From Thermofilum uzonense (GTDB taxonomy: Archaea > Thermoproteota > Thermoprotei > Thermofilales > Thermofilaceae): a DNA stretch of 64,000 bases. Of the stretch, positions 16,863 to 25,866 are shown one piece after another. The translations under genes and the position numbers were made by a program. Below the pieces are notes generated by a model. It did no database searches, was not told the origin of the DNA, and worked only from the letters and a program-made list of their open reading frames with translations. The stretch lies in the NCBI RefSeq assembly GCF_000993805.1, contig NZ_CP009961.1:924714-988713 (forward strand), in the 5' to 3' direction. Each line of letters opens with the position of its first letter. The first letter of the stretch is position 1.

Positions 16863-18449
16863 TCACCTCAGAAGGCTTGTGGGGAGGGGTCTAGGCGCCC
16901 GCCGAATAAAGTCTAGATCCTGGGTGAAGAGGAGGCGTATATCATCGATTCCTAAAACAGTCATAGCTATCCTGTCAATACCTATACCCCAGGCGGCAAC
17001 GTTTACCCCTTTTACGCCTAGAGCTGCAAGCATCTCGGGTCTAAACATACCCCCTGGAAAAACCTCTATCCAGCCCAGCTTCTCGTGTTTTATAAAGCCT
17101 TCAACGCTTGGCTCAGTGAAGGGGAAATAGGCCGGCTTCACCTTGACCTCGCCTAGACCCAACCTTCTGGCCATCTCGTTGAAGAATCCGAGTAGGTTTC
17201 GGAAGGTCACTTTTCTACCAACGATAATTCCTTCGAGCTGGTAGAACTCCATGCTGTGCTTTGCATCGAGGTTCTCAGGCCTGAACACTCTGTCGAGCGA
17301 GAAACACATATACTCGCCAGCCCCCCTCTGGTACAAGGTTCTCGCCGAGACGGCTGTCGTCTGCGTCCGGAGTATAAGCCTTGCAGCCCTGAGCGGATCC
17401 CACTTGTAGCCCCAACCCTTAGAGCCTGTCCCGCCCCCGTTTTCGTGGGCGCTTGCGATCCTCTTTAAGAGTTCTAGGTCGCGGATCTCGCCTAGCATGT
17501 TACCTTTCACGAAGTACGTGTCGTGTATCTCGCGGGCCGGGTGGTCTTGAGCCTGGAACAAGGCATCAAAGTTCCAAAGTTCTAGCTCGACATGAGGCCC
17601 CTTCATCTCCTCGAAGCCCATTTCAACAAGTATCTCTCTAAGCCAGTCTAGGAATTCGAGATATGGGTGTTTGCGCCCAGCCGGAATACTTGGAGGCTCG
17701 GCTTTAAGGTCGAAGGGCTTAAAGACGGCGTATCTCCAGCTATCACTCTCCAGTATCTCTGGAGTAAGCTCGGTGATGACGGGAGCTTCCGCCAGGAGCC
17801 CTTTGCTTAATAGCATTGAAAGTGTCCCTGTTGCTCTGAGCCTCAGCTTGGTCCTTTTCCTGAGCTCGACTAAGCCCCTCCTCCTCAACGTGTTTAGGAG
17901 TTGTTGCTCAGGGAGCTGTCCTCGAGCTATGAGTTCCAAAGCGCTCTTATTCCTCTCGACGAGCTCATGCGCGTTAGGCTCTACAAGCTTTAGAAGCCCA
18001 GACTCCACGATCAACGCTTTCCCAGCTGCCAGCTGGGCTATGCCGATCTCTATTTCCTCAGGCTTAAAACCCTTCTCGACGCCCTTTCGTGTTAACTCTT
18101 CCCTACTTATAGAACCTAGAGAGGAGAGAAGGCTGAGAACGTTTTCCTCGGGAAGGCCTGATTTTAGACACCTTTCTCCCTCTTTTGTAAGCACGTAGAC
18201 GGGTACTTCTACTCTCTCAACCTCGAGTAGTCCTTTCGACTTTAACTCCTCTATGTCCCGCATGAGGTCTTCGCGCTTAACGTTAAGCCGCGACGCAAGC
18301 TCGTCGACGTCGAGCTCTGACTCTTGAATTGCCATCAGGATTCTCATTTGACGTGGAGAAACGTAGGTTTTCGTCAAAATTGGCGAGTCATGGTCACCAT
18401 TAACGCTCATACCTCCCTCCCTATTAAGATTTTCGAGACTGGCTTGCAT
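16863..18449 (-). CDS. pheS: Phenylalanyl-tRNA synthetase alpha subunit
   Basis: 528 residues. About 150 N-terminal residues form winged-helix-type DNA/RNA-binding modules (SPRQMRILMAIQESELDVDE) as in archaeal PheS; the class II catalytic core follows with GPHVELELWNFDALFQAQDH, LRTQTTAVSAR, and motif 3 in AAWGIGIDRIAMTVLGI. Start at ATG 18,449; an ATATAAATAG element about 20 bases upstream fits a near-leaderless mRNA. A second ATG at 18,410 follows GGGAGGGAGGT with almost no spacer and is less likely. Confidence 0.94.
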   Translation of the reverse strand: MQASLENLNREGGMSVNGDHDSPILTKTYVSPRQMRILMAIQESELDVDELASRLNVKREDLMRDIEELKSKGLLEVERVEVPVYVLTKEGERCLKSGLPEENVLSLLSSLGSISREELTRKGVEKGFKPEEIEIGIAQLAAGKALIVESGLLKLVEPNAHELVERNKSALELIARGQLPEQQLLNTLRRRGLVELRKRTKLRLRATGTLSMLLSKGLLAEAPVITELTPEILESDSWRYAVFKPFDLKAEPPSIPAGRKHPYLEFLDWLREILVEMGFEEMKGPHVELELWNFDALFQAQDHPAREIHDTYFVKGNMLGEIRDLELLKRIASAHENGGGTGSKGWGYKWDPLRAARLILRTQTTAVSARTLYQRGAGEYMCFSLDRVFRPENLDAKHSMEFYQLEGIIVGRKVTFRNLLGFFNEMARRLGLGEVKVKPAYFPFTEPSVEGFIKHEKLGWIEVFPGGMFRPEMLAALGVKGVNVAAWGIGIDRIAMTVLGIDDIRLLFTQDLDFIRRAPRPLPTSLLR

Positions 18450-18498
18450 ACTTAAGTTTAGAACTATTTATATTGTTTAACATTCTCTTTTCATAGGG

Positions 18499-19740
18499 GT
18501 GCACTTGATTAATCCTTACGAGATACGAAAGGACTTCCCCATATTTAGCAGGAAGGTACACGGCAAGAGCCTAATTTACTTCGACAACGCGGCGACAAGC
18601 CAGAGACCCATACAGGTCCTTGAAGCTATAGAGAACTTTTATAGGAACCAGAATGCGAATATTGGACGGAGTGTACACGAGCTCGCTCTATCCGCCACTG
18701 AAACCTACGAGGCGTCCAGAAAGATTGTGGCGACCTTCCTTGGGGCTAAGCCTGACGAGCTAGTATTTACAAAGAATACAACGGAGAGCATTAACATGGC
18801 AGCTTACTCTCTGCTTGTCTCGGGTATTATCGACAGAGGGAGTGAAATCATGATCACGAGGATGGAGCATCACAGCAATCTTCTCCCCTGGGTTACCGTT
18901 GCTAAACTGGCCAAGGCCGAGCTACGGGTTGTAGAGGTCTCGGATAACGGTAGGCTATCCATGGATGACTTCTATAGAAAGTTGAGCGATAAAACTCGCG
19001 TCGTCGCAGTCACGCATGCTAGTAATGTTACAGGAGTCGTCAACCCGGTACGCGAGATCTGTGAGGAGGCTCACAAGCACGGTGCACTCTGCCTTGTGGA
19101 TGGGGCTCAAAGCGTCCCGCACATGAAGGTTGACGTTAACACCATGAAGGCAGACTTTCTAGCTTTTTCCGGGCATAAAATGCTTGGTCCCATGGGAATA
19201 GGTGGACTTTTCATTAGGAGAGAGTTGGGAGAGAGGCTTGACCCGCCTTTTCCAGGGGGAGGAGCTATATCGCTTGTGGGATGCGAGGTAGACAGGTGTA
19301 CGGCGGAGTGGCTTAGCATGCCTCACAAGTTCGAAGCTGGGACGCCAAACGTTGCCGGAGCACTAGGCTTGTCTGTAGCCGTAGAATATCTCGAAAAAAT
19401 AGGGCTTGAGAATATTGAGGCTCATGAGAAAAGGCTTCTCGAGAAAGGCATGGAAATTCTCTCTGGGTTAGGTGTCAAACTCTATGGCCCTGAAGAGACA
19501 AGGGAAAGGATAGGTGTTTTAAGCTTTAACATAGAGGGCATGACACCGCATGAGGTGGCTCAGCTACTTGACAGTGAAGGTATAGCTGTAAGAAGCGGTC
19601 ATCACTGTGCGCTCCCCCTCGTTAAAAGGCTTGGCGCCCCGATGGGTACGGTTAGAGCTAGCTTCTACCTTTACAACACTCTGGAAGAACTGGAAACTTT
19701 CGGCGAAGTATTAAGGAAGATAAAGATCCTCGCAAGCTAG
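18499..19740 (+). CDS. sufS: Cysteine desulfurase, SufS type
   Basis: 413 residues. PLP-binding lysine is in FSGHKMLGPMGIGG, the substrate region is THASNVTGVVNP, and the catalytic cysteine lies in RSGHHCALPLV, the SufS (group II) pattern. It supplies sulfane sulfur for Fe-S clusters and tRNA thiolation. No SufU/SufBCD gene is adjacent. The first start is GTG at 18,499; TTG at 18,505 is also possible. Divergent from pheS, with a short AT-rich shared promoter region between. Confidence 0.9.
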   Translation: MHLINPYEIRKDFPIFSRKVHGKSLIYFDNAATSQRPIQVLEAIENFYRNQNANIGRSVHELALSATETYEASRKIVATFLGAKPDELVFTKNTTESINMAAYSLLVSGIIDRGSEIMITRMEHHSNLLPWVTVAKLAKAELRVVEVSDNGRLSMDDFYRKLSDKTRVVAVTHASNVTGVVNPVREICEEAHKHGALCLVDGAQSVPHMKVDVNTMKADFLAFSGHKMLGPMGIGGLFIRRELGERLDPPFPGGGAISLVGCEVDRCTAEWLSMPHKFEAGTPNVAGALGLSVAVEYLEKIGLENIEAHEKRLLEKGMEILSGLGVKLYGPEETRERIGVLSFNIEGMTPHEVAQLLDSEGIAVRSGHHCALPLVKRLGAPMGTVRASFYLYNTLEELETFGEVLRKIKILAS

Positions 19741-19743
19741 AGC

Positions 19744-21126
19744 CTAGACGGCGTCCTGAATGTACTCTTCCCCCTCCCTTAAAGCGTTTTCAGCGCGATA
19801 CAACTCTCTTGCAAGGTACGCGGCATGTCTGGGGAGTAAAGCATCAAGGTTGATCTTTTCTAAAAGCTCCTTGGCGCTCTTTCCACGGAAGGAGGTGACA
19901 AGGGCGCCCGTCTGATCCCTATGCTCTAGTAGTATTAGGCCGTCCTCAACCCGTATTATGAAGTTGCCCTTAGGGTCTGGTACGAAAGCCGTGAAACTCT
20001 TCCTCTCGTTCTCCACCAGCTCCTTTACCCTTGCCCAATCATGCTCATAGAGGTGCAGGGAGCCACTGATAACTGTTAAAAAACCAGGGCGAACATTATT
20101 CCCAGTCTTATCTGAAAGCTGCCTCGAAATCTCTTCCATCAGGCGTAGAAGACCATAAGTGTTTACTGGCCAGCCTGCGTAGGCATCGTGACTTCGGAAA
20201 TAAGCGAGCTGGTTGTACCTGTATCCCGACAGGTCACCCTGCACTATTATAAGGCATGGCGGGTCTTTGCTCTTAGGGTCTATTTCGAAATCCCAGGTTA
20301 AGGCTACTGCCCTCCTAGTGCTGGGGTTTGAGGCAAGCTTTGAGACGAGGGTGGCTATTTGATCCCCGGCAACCCTGTGCCTGCGAAGCCTGTCACCATA
20401 CGAGTAGCTTGCACCGGAAACGCCTTCTAGGAGTGCCTCCACGTGTCTCTCGAGCTCTTCACGAGAGAAATATCGCTGTAGTTTGTGAGAAGTCTTTAAG
20501 GCTTCTTCCGCGTATAATACAATCGTAGAGCCAAGCAGTTGTTTCTGCATCTCCCCGTACTCGGTGCCTTTTAGGTATCCCCATGTGAGTACGGCATCGA
20601 CAAGCTTAGCCCATGCTCTTACAAGGTTATCCTCGACGATGTGTAAACCGGATATTTGGCTAGGCCACGAGGTTGACCGTACTTCTACAAGTTCAATGTT
20701 AACTATATCCCTGTAGATCCCGGGAGCGAATTCCCGATTGATGACCAGTGCTATTGATTGGTAAGCCCCCTTGCTGAATTCTTCTCGTAAATCTATGACC
20801 TTAACTGTTCCAAGTATTGGTTTGAGCTTCTCTAAGGGCCACATTAGCCTGAGTCCTTCAGGGACTGACCCCTGAAACAGCTCTATCAAGGCTTTCCCGC
20901 TTCCAGAGAGATCTGCGCCGAAGACCACGAGAGTGTTTATTTCAGGATGCTTCGAGAGTGTATATAGCAAGTGGTTTATCCCGTACATCGTGTAGAGCGT
21001 TCCTACGATGTTTACTTTGGCGTCTACTTCTAGCCTTTTGAGAAGATCCAGGACAAACTCCTTCTTGGTCCACAGTGTGACGATGCTAACGTTTGACTTC
21101 GGGTTCAGTACGACAACATCAGGCAT
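19744..21126 (-). CDS. Divergent two-domain thymidylate synthase
   Basis: About 460 residues from ATG 21,126. The C-terminal ~300 residues match ThyA: catalytic cysteine in DPPCLIIVQGDL, the dUMP-binding RSHDAYAGWPVNTYGLL (compare RSxDxxLGxPxN), and HLYEHDW in place of DxHIYxNH. The N-terminal ~165 residues form a separate Rossmann-like domain (VVVLNPKSNVSIVTLW, TLVVFGADLSGSGKALIEL), resembling the MtrA/DUF4346-type domain. The frame is open to 21,279, but that stretch is hydrophobic, overlaps the divergent promoter, and MPDVVVLNP is a natural start. Makes dTMP from dUMP; cofactor may be a modified folate. Confidence 0.8.
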   Translation of the reverse strand: MPDVVVLNPKSNVSIVTLWTKKEFVLDLLKRLEVDAKVNIVGTLYTMYGINHLLYTLSKHPEINTLVVFGADLSGSGKALIELFQGSVPEGLRLMWPLEKLKPILGTVKVIDLREEFSKGAYQSIALVINREFAPGIYRDIVNIELVEVRSTSWPSQISGLHIVEDNLVRAWAKLVDAVLTWGYLKGTEYGEMQKQLLGSTIVLYAEEALKTSHKLQRYFSREELERHVEALLEGVSGASYSYGDRLRRHRVAGDQIATLVSKLASNPSTRRAVALTWDFEIDPKSKDPPCLIIVQGDLSGYRYNQLAYFRSHDAYAGWPVNTYGLLRLMEEISRQLSDKTGNNVRPGFLTVISGSLHLYEHDWARVKELVENERKSFTAFVPDPKGNFIIRVEDGLILLEHRDQTGALVTSFRGKSAKELLEKINLDALLPRHAAYLARELYRAENALREGEEYIQDAV

Positions 21127-21264
21127 TAGACGCCCACTGATTATAAGATGGAAGCGAAGGAATAAAAAGGGAATGTTGAAAAAAGTGAAAGTCTTTTCAA
21201 AACACTGCTCAAGTAGGATTGAGGAAGCAATAAAGATAATAACGTCTGAGGAGAATATCGCTCG

Positions 21265-22122
21265 GTGATCATTCTGCAACGCAGGGTTAACGATAAGAAG
21301 TTTTTCAAAAAGATCGGGGCAGAGCTACCCGTGCTAGGTCTGGGTACCTGGGGTATTGGCGGTGGATTCTGGACCCCTGATAACTCACAGGATGATGCAT
21401 GGGTTGACGCCTTGAGGTATGGCCTGGAGCTGGGTGCAACTCTAATTGACACTGCTGAGATGTATGGAGGTGGACACTCAGAGGAAATCGTGGGTAAGGC
21501 TATAAAGGGGTTCGAGCGCGAGAAGATTTTCATTGTGTCAAAGGTGTGGCACACGCATGCAAGCCGTGATGATGTTATAAAGGCCGCTCAAGGCAGTGTT
21601 AAGAGGCTTGGGACATACATGGACTTATACCTGATTCACTGGCCTCCCGAGAACGTTAAGCTTTGTGAGACGATGAGGGGGCTCGAGGAGACTGTTAAAA
21701 GAGGGTACACCAGGTTTATCGGTGTGAGCAACTTTAGCGTAGAACTCTTGGAGGAGGCTAGGAGCTGCCTGAGCACGAATGATGTCGCTGCGATAGAGAA
21801 CAAGTTCAGCCTTCTCGACAGGCGAGACGAGAATACTGTTATTCCCTATGCTGAACGCGAGGGCATGCTTTACCTGGCTTATACCCCCCTTGAGAAAGGC
21901 CAGCTGGCAAAGGACTCTTTCCTTGCAAGTATTGGGTCAAAGTACGGGAAAACCGCAGTGCAAGTGGCTCTCAACTGGCTGATAATGTTTAACCCTGTGG
22001 TTCCAATTCCCAAGGCAGCGGACAAAAGACACGTTGAGGAAAACGTCGGTGCTATGGGTTGGAGGCTGAGCATTGAGGACTGGAGACTCATCTCTGAAAA
22101 ATATAAGAGAGTGATTGCTTGA
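21265..22122 (+). CDS. Aldo/keto reductase
   Basis: 285 residues with the complete AKR tetrad: Asp in LIDTAEMYGGG, Tyr in MYGG, Lys in VSKVWHTHA, His in YLIHWPPEN, plus the C-terminal NADP-binding VVPIPKAADKRHVEEN. Resembles the archaeal/bacterial AKR5 or 2,5-diketo-gluconate-like group; substrate unknown. GTG start at 21,265. The stop overlaps the start region of the next small gene. Confidence 0.9.
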   Translation: MIILQRRVNDKKFFKKIGAELPVLGLGTWGIGGGFWTPDNSQDDAWVDALRYGLELGATLIDTAEMYGGGHSEEIVGKAIKGFEREKIFIVSKVWHTHASRDDVIKAAQGSVKRLGTYMDLYLIHWPPENVKLCETMRGLEETVKRGYTRFIGVSNFSVELLEEARSCLSTNDVAAIENKFSLLDRRDENTVIPYAEREGMLYLAYTPLEKGQLAKDSFLASIGSKYGKTAVQVALNWLIMFNPVVPIPKAADKRHVEENVGAMGWRLSIEDWRLISEKYKRVIA

Positions 22123-22124
22123 AG

Positions 22125-22436
22125 ATGGTGCGAGTATATAGAAACGAAGATGTGAGGAGAATAATAGCTTTTATCCCTAAGGGTCACAGACACGTTAGGA
22201 TTCTCCTGGAATTCGTCGATGGAGCTGTTGTAATCCAGGAGGCGACAGCGGCGGCGATAGTCAGGGCTTACATGAATGTTGTGACGCATCCTTTTAAGAG
22301 GGCTGTGGAGCTGGTATCCCAAAGAGTTAGTGGGCAAAAGGAGGGATACGCTGAATATCAGTTATTGGAGACTGGTAGAAGCGAGGAGGAGATTTTCTCT
22401 CAGCTTGAGTCGATATTAGAGCCCAATAAAAGCTAG
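22125..22436 (+). CDS. Small conserved-looking protein of unknown function
   Basis: About 103 residues. ATG at 22,125 (or TTG at 22,119, which overlaps the aldo/keto reductase stop) begins MVRVYRNEDVRRIIAFIP, then a beta strand pair (HVRILLEFVDGAVVIQ) and a long helix with AIVRAYMNVVTHPFKRAVEL, ending in an acidic C-terminal helix. No domain recognised. The tight coupling to the aldo/keto reductase suggests one operon. Confidence 0.65.
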   Translation: MVRVYRNEDVRRIIAFIPKGHRHVRILLEFVDGAVVIQEATAAAIVRAYMNVVTHPFKRAVELVSQRVSGQKEGYAEYQLLETGRSEEEIFSQLESILEPNKS

Positions 22437-22452
22437 CCCTCTTAAAGACAAG

Positions 22453-23265
22453 TTATTTGCGGTAACGCCGCTCAAGGAGTACTTCGGCTAGCTTTGCAGG
22501 GTTAAGCTCTTTTACGCCGAGCTCCTTGGCAATTCTTTGAAGCTGCGTAAGCATAAAGCCGTGTTGCTCAAGAAAATCCGTATCTGTGAGCACTTCGAGA
22601 GCTTCGCCATCTCGGATGATTTTTCCCTTCTCAAGGACGATAATCCTACTCGCATATCTCCCGAGCAGATCCAAATCATGAGTTATAACGATGATTGTTT
22701 TCCCCATCGCGTTCAAGACCCTAAGGGTTTCAAAAAGCATGAGGCTTCTACCGTAATCTAGGCCCGTGGTTGGCTCATCCAATATTATTGCTTGAGACCC
22801 CATAACGAGAACACTTGCTATTGCTAGTCTGTGTTTCTGTCCAAAGCTTAGTGTATGGGGAGGGGTGTTTAGAGGTTTGTCGAGGTCGACAGTCCTTAGG
22901 GCTTCACGAACCCGCGGTTCTATGTCTCTTTCAGCGAATCCAAGATTTCTAAGGGCAAAAGCAACTTCATCCTTTATGGTATGAGAAAATATCATTATAT
23001 CAGGGTTCTGGAACACATATGCCACCGTCCTTGCAGCCTCAGATGCTGGAAGCTTTCTAGAATCCACGCCATTTATTATGACACGCCCCTTCGTGGGCTT
23101 AAGTAGCGATGCCGCTAGCTTTGCTAGGGTTGTTTTCCCTGAGCCACTGTGTCCTATTATGCCTATAAATTCACCCTGCGTTATCTCGAGGGAAATACCT
23201 TGAAGGGCCCTTACCCCCGTGGGATAAACAAACTCTACCTCTTCAAACCTTATCATACCCTTCAC
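22453..23265 (-). CDS. ECF transporter ATPase (EcfA)
   Basis: 270 residues. Walker A GHSGSGKTTLAKLAAS, Q-loop AYVFQNPDIMIFSHT, signature LSFGQKHRLAIASVL (a variant of LSGGQ), Walker B AIILDEPTTGLD, and the H-loop in VITHDLDLL. The Q-loop FQNPD and the FSHTIKDEVAF helix match energy-coupling-factor ATPases. It overlaps the upstream ATPase gene by 4 bases. Together with the second ATPase, EcfT and the S-component upstream it would import a vitamin, cofactor precursor or metal. Confidence 0.9.
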   Translation of the reverse strand: MKGMIRFEEVEFVYPTGVRALQGISLEITQGEFIGIIGHSGSGKTTLAKLAASLLKPTKGRVIINGVDSRKLPASEAARTVAYVFQNPDIMIFSHTIKDEVAFALRNLGFAERDIEPRVREALRTVDLDKPLNTPPHTLSFGQKHRLAIASVLVMGSQAIILDEPTTGLDYGRSLMLFETLRVLNAMGKTIIVITHDLDLLGRYASRIIVLEKGKIIRDGEALEVLTDTDFLEQHGFMLTQLQRIAKELGVKELNPAKLAEVLLERRYRK

Positions 23266-24107
23266 CAGCTGAGCTCCTTGAAGTCTTCAAGGCGGACGGG
23301 AATTTTCACCCTGACACCTTTCTTCATGAGCTGGTAGGCGATCTCCGCTACACCTGGGGGCCTAACGCCTAGCTTGGTCACCAAATCCATTTGCGAGAAG
23401 ACTTCCTGCGGGGTGCCTCCTAGGAGAATCTTGCCCTCATCCATGAGATAAATTTTATCGGCAACATTGACGGCCCACTCGACCCTGTGTTCTGCTACGA
23501 TAATTGTCAAGCCGTACTCCTCTTTTAGCCTCGAGATGGCTGTTAGAACCATCTGTGTGCCCAAGTGATCAAGCATGGAGGTAGGCTCATCTAGGAGGAG
23601 TATTTTGGGCTTCATGGTTAATACGCTTGCTATTGCCAGGAGCTGCTTCTCGCCGCCCGAGAGGGTTTGGGGATCCTTTTGCTCATACCCTCTGAGCCCA
23701 AGCGCATCAAGCGCCCACTCAACGCGAGCGAGAACCTCATCTTTAGAGAGGCCAAGATTTTCGGGCGCCATGGCTAGCTCCTCGAATACCGAACGAGTAA
23801 TTATCTGGATCTCGGGGTTCTGGTAGACGATGCCCACCTTGCCTGTCAAAGCCTTGTAGCCCTGCTTAACGGGGTCTACTCCGTCGACGAAGACCTCGCC
23901 CTTGACGTGCCCTGGAATCACTCCTGGGAGGAGCCCTGAGATAATGTTGAGCAGCGTGCTTTTCCCGCAGCCACTGGGACCCATCAATACGACAGTTTCT
24001 CCCTTTGATATCTCTAAAGAGACGTTCTCTATAATCCATTTATCCGAAGTAATATACTTAGCGTACACCTCTCTTAACCTTACAACTGTATCAGACCCAT
24101 ACCCCAA
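23262..24107 (-). CDS. ECF transporter ATPase (EcfA')
   Basis: About 281 residues. Walker A GPSGCGKSTLLNIIS, Q-loop YQNPEIQIITRSV, signature LSGGEKQLLAIASVL, Walker B LLLDEPTSMLD, H-loop VAEHRVEW. The frame is open to 24,170 inside ecfT, but the extra residues are not ABC-like; TTG at 24,107 has GGGGTGAT a few bases upstream and leaves a normal N-terminus (SDTVVRLREVYAKY), overlapping the ecfT stop by 28 bases. Non-identical to the other ATPase, so the ECF module likely carries an EcfA-EcfA' heterodimer. Confidence 0.88.
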   Translation of the reverse strand: MGYGSDTVVRLREVYAKYITSDKWIIENVSLEISKGETVVLMGPSGCGKSTLLNIISGLLPGVIPGHVKGEVFVDGVDPVKQGYKALTGKVGIVYQNPEIQIITRSVFEELAMAPENLGLSKDEVLARVEWALDALGLRGYEQKDPQTLSGGEKQLLAIASVLTMKPKILLLDEPTSMLDHLGTQMVLTAISRLKEEYGLTIIVAEHRVEWAVNVADKIYLMDEGKILLGGTPQEVFSQMDLVTKLGVRPPGVAEIAYQLMKKGVRVKIPVRLEDFKELSW

Positions 24108-24859
24108 GCCGCTATCACCCCGTAAAATACTAGGGAAACTAAGATGAATATAGTGTCCGAACTCTTCCAATTCGATTCCAATACATATGTTCTTTTACCG
24201 TATCCTACAGCTCTAGTAGCTAGGACGAGGCTTAGATCCCACACGTCAGTCAGCATCTTGGAGAAAAGAGGAACAATGATAGGGATGTGCTTCCTGATTC
24301 TTTCCACCAAGCTTCCTTTGTCCAATGACAATCCCCTCGCTCTTTGCGCGTCTATTACGTCGCCTGCCACTTTCACCATTGAGGGCAGTAGACTCAATGC
24401 TATAACAAAGGTTAACGCTAGTTTATGGGGAACCTTGATCTTCTCAAGAGTCCACATTAAATGGTAGGGCTTAGTAGATGCGAAAAATACTACAAATGCG
24501 ATTATCGGATTGACTATGAGGAAAAACTTGCCCAAAGCTACTAAGAGGCCAACATCGGTAACTCGGAGCCAGCCCATCTCGAGCAACACAGTTCCCTGCG
24601 AGCTATAAATGCCGGCCCATATAATAGTGGAGACAAGGAAGAATATTAAAGAGTTGAAGATCAGGAGGAGGGCAACCCCCGTACCTAGTCCTGAAAGTGA
24701 TAAGGCCATGAGTGTGGAGATGAAGACAGGTATTCCCTTTATACCGTTAAACTGTGTAGCTATCGAGGCCGCAAGCACCAGTATCGACCATATAAGCTTT
24801 GACCGCGGGTCGAGACCGTGCATGAATGATTTTCTTTCAATGTAAAGGCCAGTAAACAT
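24080..24859 (-). CDS. ECF transporter membrane coupling protein (EcfT)
   Basis: 259 residues with about five to six hydrophobic segments and the CbiQ/EcfT signature: N-terminal FMHGLDPRSKLIWSILVL and, in the C-terminal cytosolic coupling helices, DVIDAQRARGLSLD, whose ARG triplet contacts the ATPases. Located between the S-component and the two ATPase genes on the same strand, with the following ATPase overlapping its end. Confidence 0.9.
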   Translation of the reverse strand: MFTGLYIERKSFMHGLDPRSKLIWSILVLAASIATQFNGIKGIPVFISTLMALSLSGLGTGVALLLIFNSLIFFLVSTIIWAGIYSSQGTVLLEMGWLRVTDVGLLVALGKFFLIVNPIIAFVVFFASTKPYHLMWTLEKIKVPHKLALTFVIALSLLPSMVKVAGDVIDAQRARGLSLDKGSLVERIRKHIPIIVPLFSKMLTDVWDLSLVLATRAVGYGKRTYVLESNWKSSDTIFILVSLVFYGVIAAWGMGLIQL

Positions 24860-24917
24860 GAGTAAGACACCAAGGGTTTAACAGAGTAATGTTGAAAAAA
24901 TTATAAAATTATCGTTT

Positions 24918-25769
24918 TTATGCTAGGTTTTTCACCCTATCCTTCCAGTATAAACCTCTCCCTTTAACATAAGGGAATAGTAGAGCGCCTAGAATCGGCG
25001 AGAGAATCGCGTTAACCACTATGTTGTTGCTGAGAATGCTGGGGGCAATAATTCCCCAGATTACGAAGAGGGGTAGTCCTACGACGGCTTGCATAGCGTC
25101 AAGCCACCAGCATATGTATACTGCGCTGACGAGAGCCTGAACAATTACTCCCCAGATGTAAAAGTCGGCTAGGGATACGGCCGACTTGAAAGTCTGGTCA
25201 CGTACAAATTTGTAAGGAATGTAAGCTATAAGGAAGTTGCCCACGAAGCCTCCTATGGATCCCACGCCAAAGTAACCGGCAAGAACGTCAGCGATTAGGT
25301 TGCCGAAGGCTACCCCGAGTGCCCCTGGAATACCGAAGAACATGCCGAAGAGGGGTGCTAGTGAGTTGGCGGGTCTTATCCATGTAAAGCCCGGCACTAT
25401 GGTTATAGGGGCTGTAGCTGCTAGGAGACCTCCATAGACTGCTGCGCTAAGAGCTGCTAAGGCTACGTCCAGCACGCCCCAGTTGCTTACGCCTTGACCT
25501 GTCTTTTTAAGGCCGCTAAGAGTGATTGTGTATCCGGCTAGCTCGACTAGGAAGACCAGAGTTCCTATAACCCACACAACCGCGCCTATGTAGAAGATTA
25601 TGTTGGTGAACTGGGTGAAGAAACGTGAGAGGGGGAATACACTCCATGGATCCTGGGGGTTAACAGTGTAGGCTTGATAGAATTCATAAAGTATGGCAGC
25701 CGCGATCAGAAGACCTATTATTAAAATTAAGTAACTGTAAAGTTTGCTATTTGAGCTTTGTGCGCTCAT
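24918..25769 (-). CDS. ECF transporter S-component
   Basis: 283 residues with about seven hydrophobic segments. Two N-terminal helices precede an S-component core: LDVALAALSAAVYGGLLAAT, then IRPANSLAPLFGMFFGIPGA and GVAFGNLIADVLAGYFGVG, a pattern seen in substrate-binding S subunits such as the QueT-like group. The C-terminus is basic (KGRGLYWKDRVK). The substrate cannot be told from sequence. First gene of the ECF operon; start at ATG 25,769 is about 7 bases from the expected transcript start. Confidence 0.8.
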   Translation of the reverse strand: MSAQSSNSKLYSYLILIIGLLIAAAILYEFYQAYTVNPQDPWSVFPLSRFFTQFTNIIFYIGAVVWVIGTLVFLVELAGYTITLSGLKKTGQGVSNWGVLDVALAALSAAVYGGLLAATAPITIVPGFTWIRPANSLAPLFGMFFGIPGALGVAFGNLIADVLAGYFGVGSIGGFVGNFLIAYIPYKFVRDQTFKSAVSLADFYIWGVIVQALVSAVYICWWLDAMQAVVGLPLFVIWGIIAPSILSNNIVVNAILSPILGALLFPYVKGRGLYWKDRVKNLA

Positions 25770-25796
25770 ATCAAGTTATATTAATTAGTCTTTCTA

Positions 25797-25809
25797 CTTA
25801 AATATATTT
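25797..25809 (-). promoter_or_regulatory. TATA box of ECF operon
   Basis: AAATATATTTAAG on the minus strand. Its centre is about 27 bases upstream of a point 7 bases before the S-component ATG, fitting an archaeal promoter with a very short leader. No riboswitch-like structure is seen between it and the gene. Confidence 0.5.
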
Positions 25810-25866
25810 TCCTAAGGAGAATTTGCATAACGGTGTGTATGCTGGAAGCCTATTAGAAGGCTCTAC

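Noticed and set aside
21127-21279. N-terminal extension of the thymidylate synthase frame
   Set aside because: Hydrophobic, unlike the family, and overlaps the promoter of the divergent aldo/keto reductase; ATG 21,126 begins the normal domain.
25770-25866. Riboswitch upstream of the ECF operon
   Set aside because: Only about 97 bases, AT-rich, with a TATA element giving a near-leaderless transcript; no room or structure for an aptamer.
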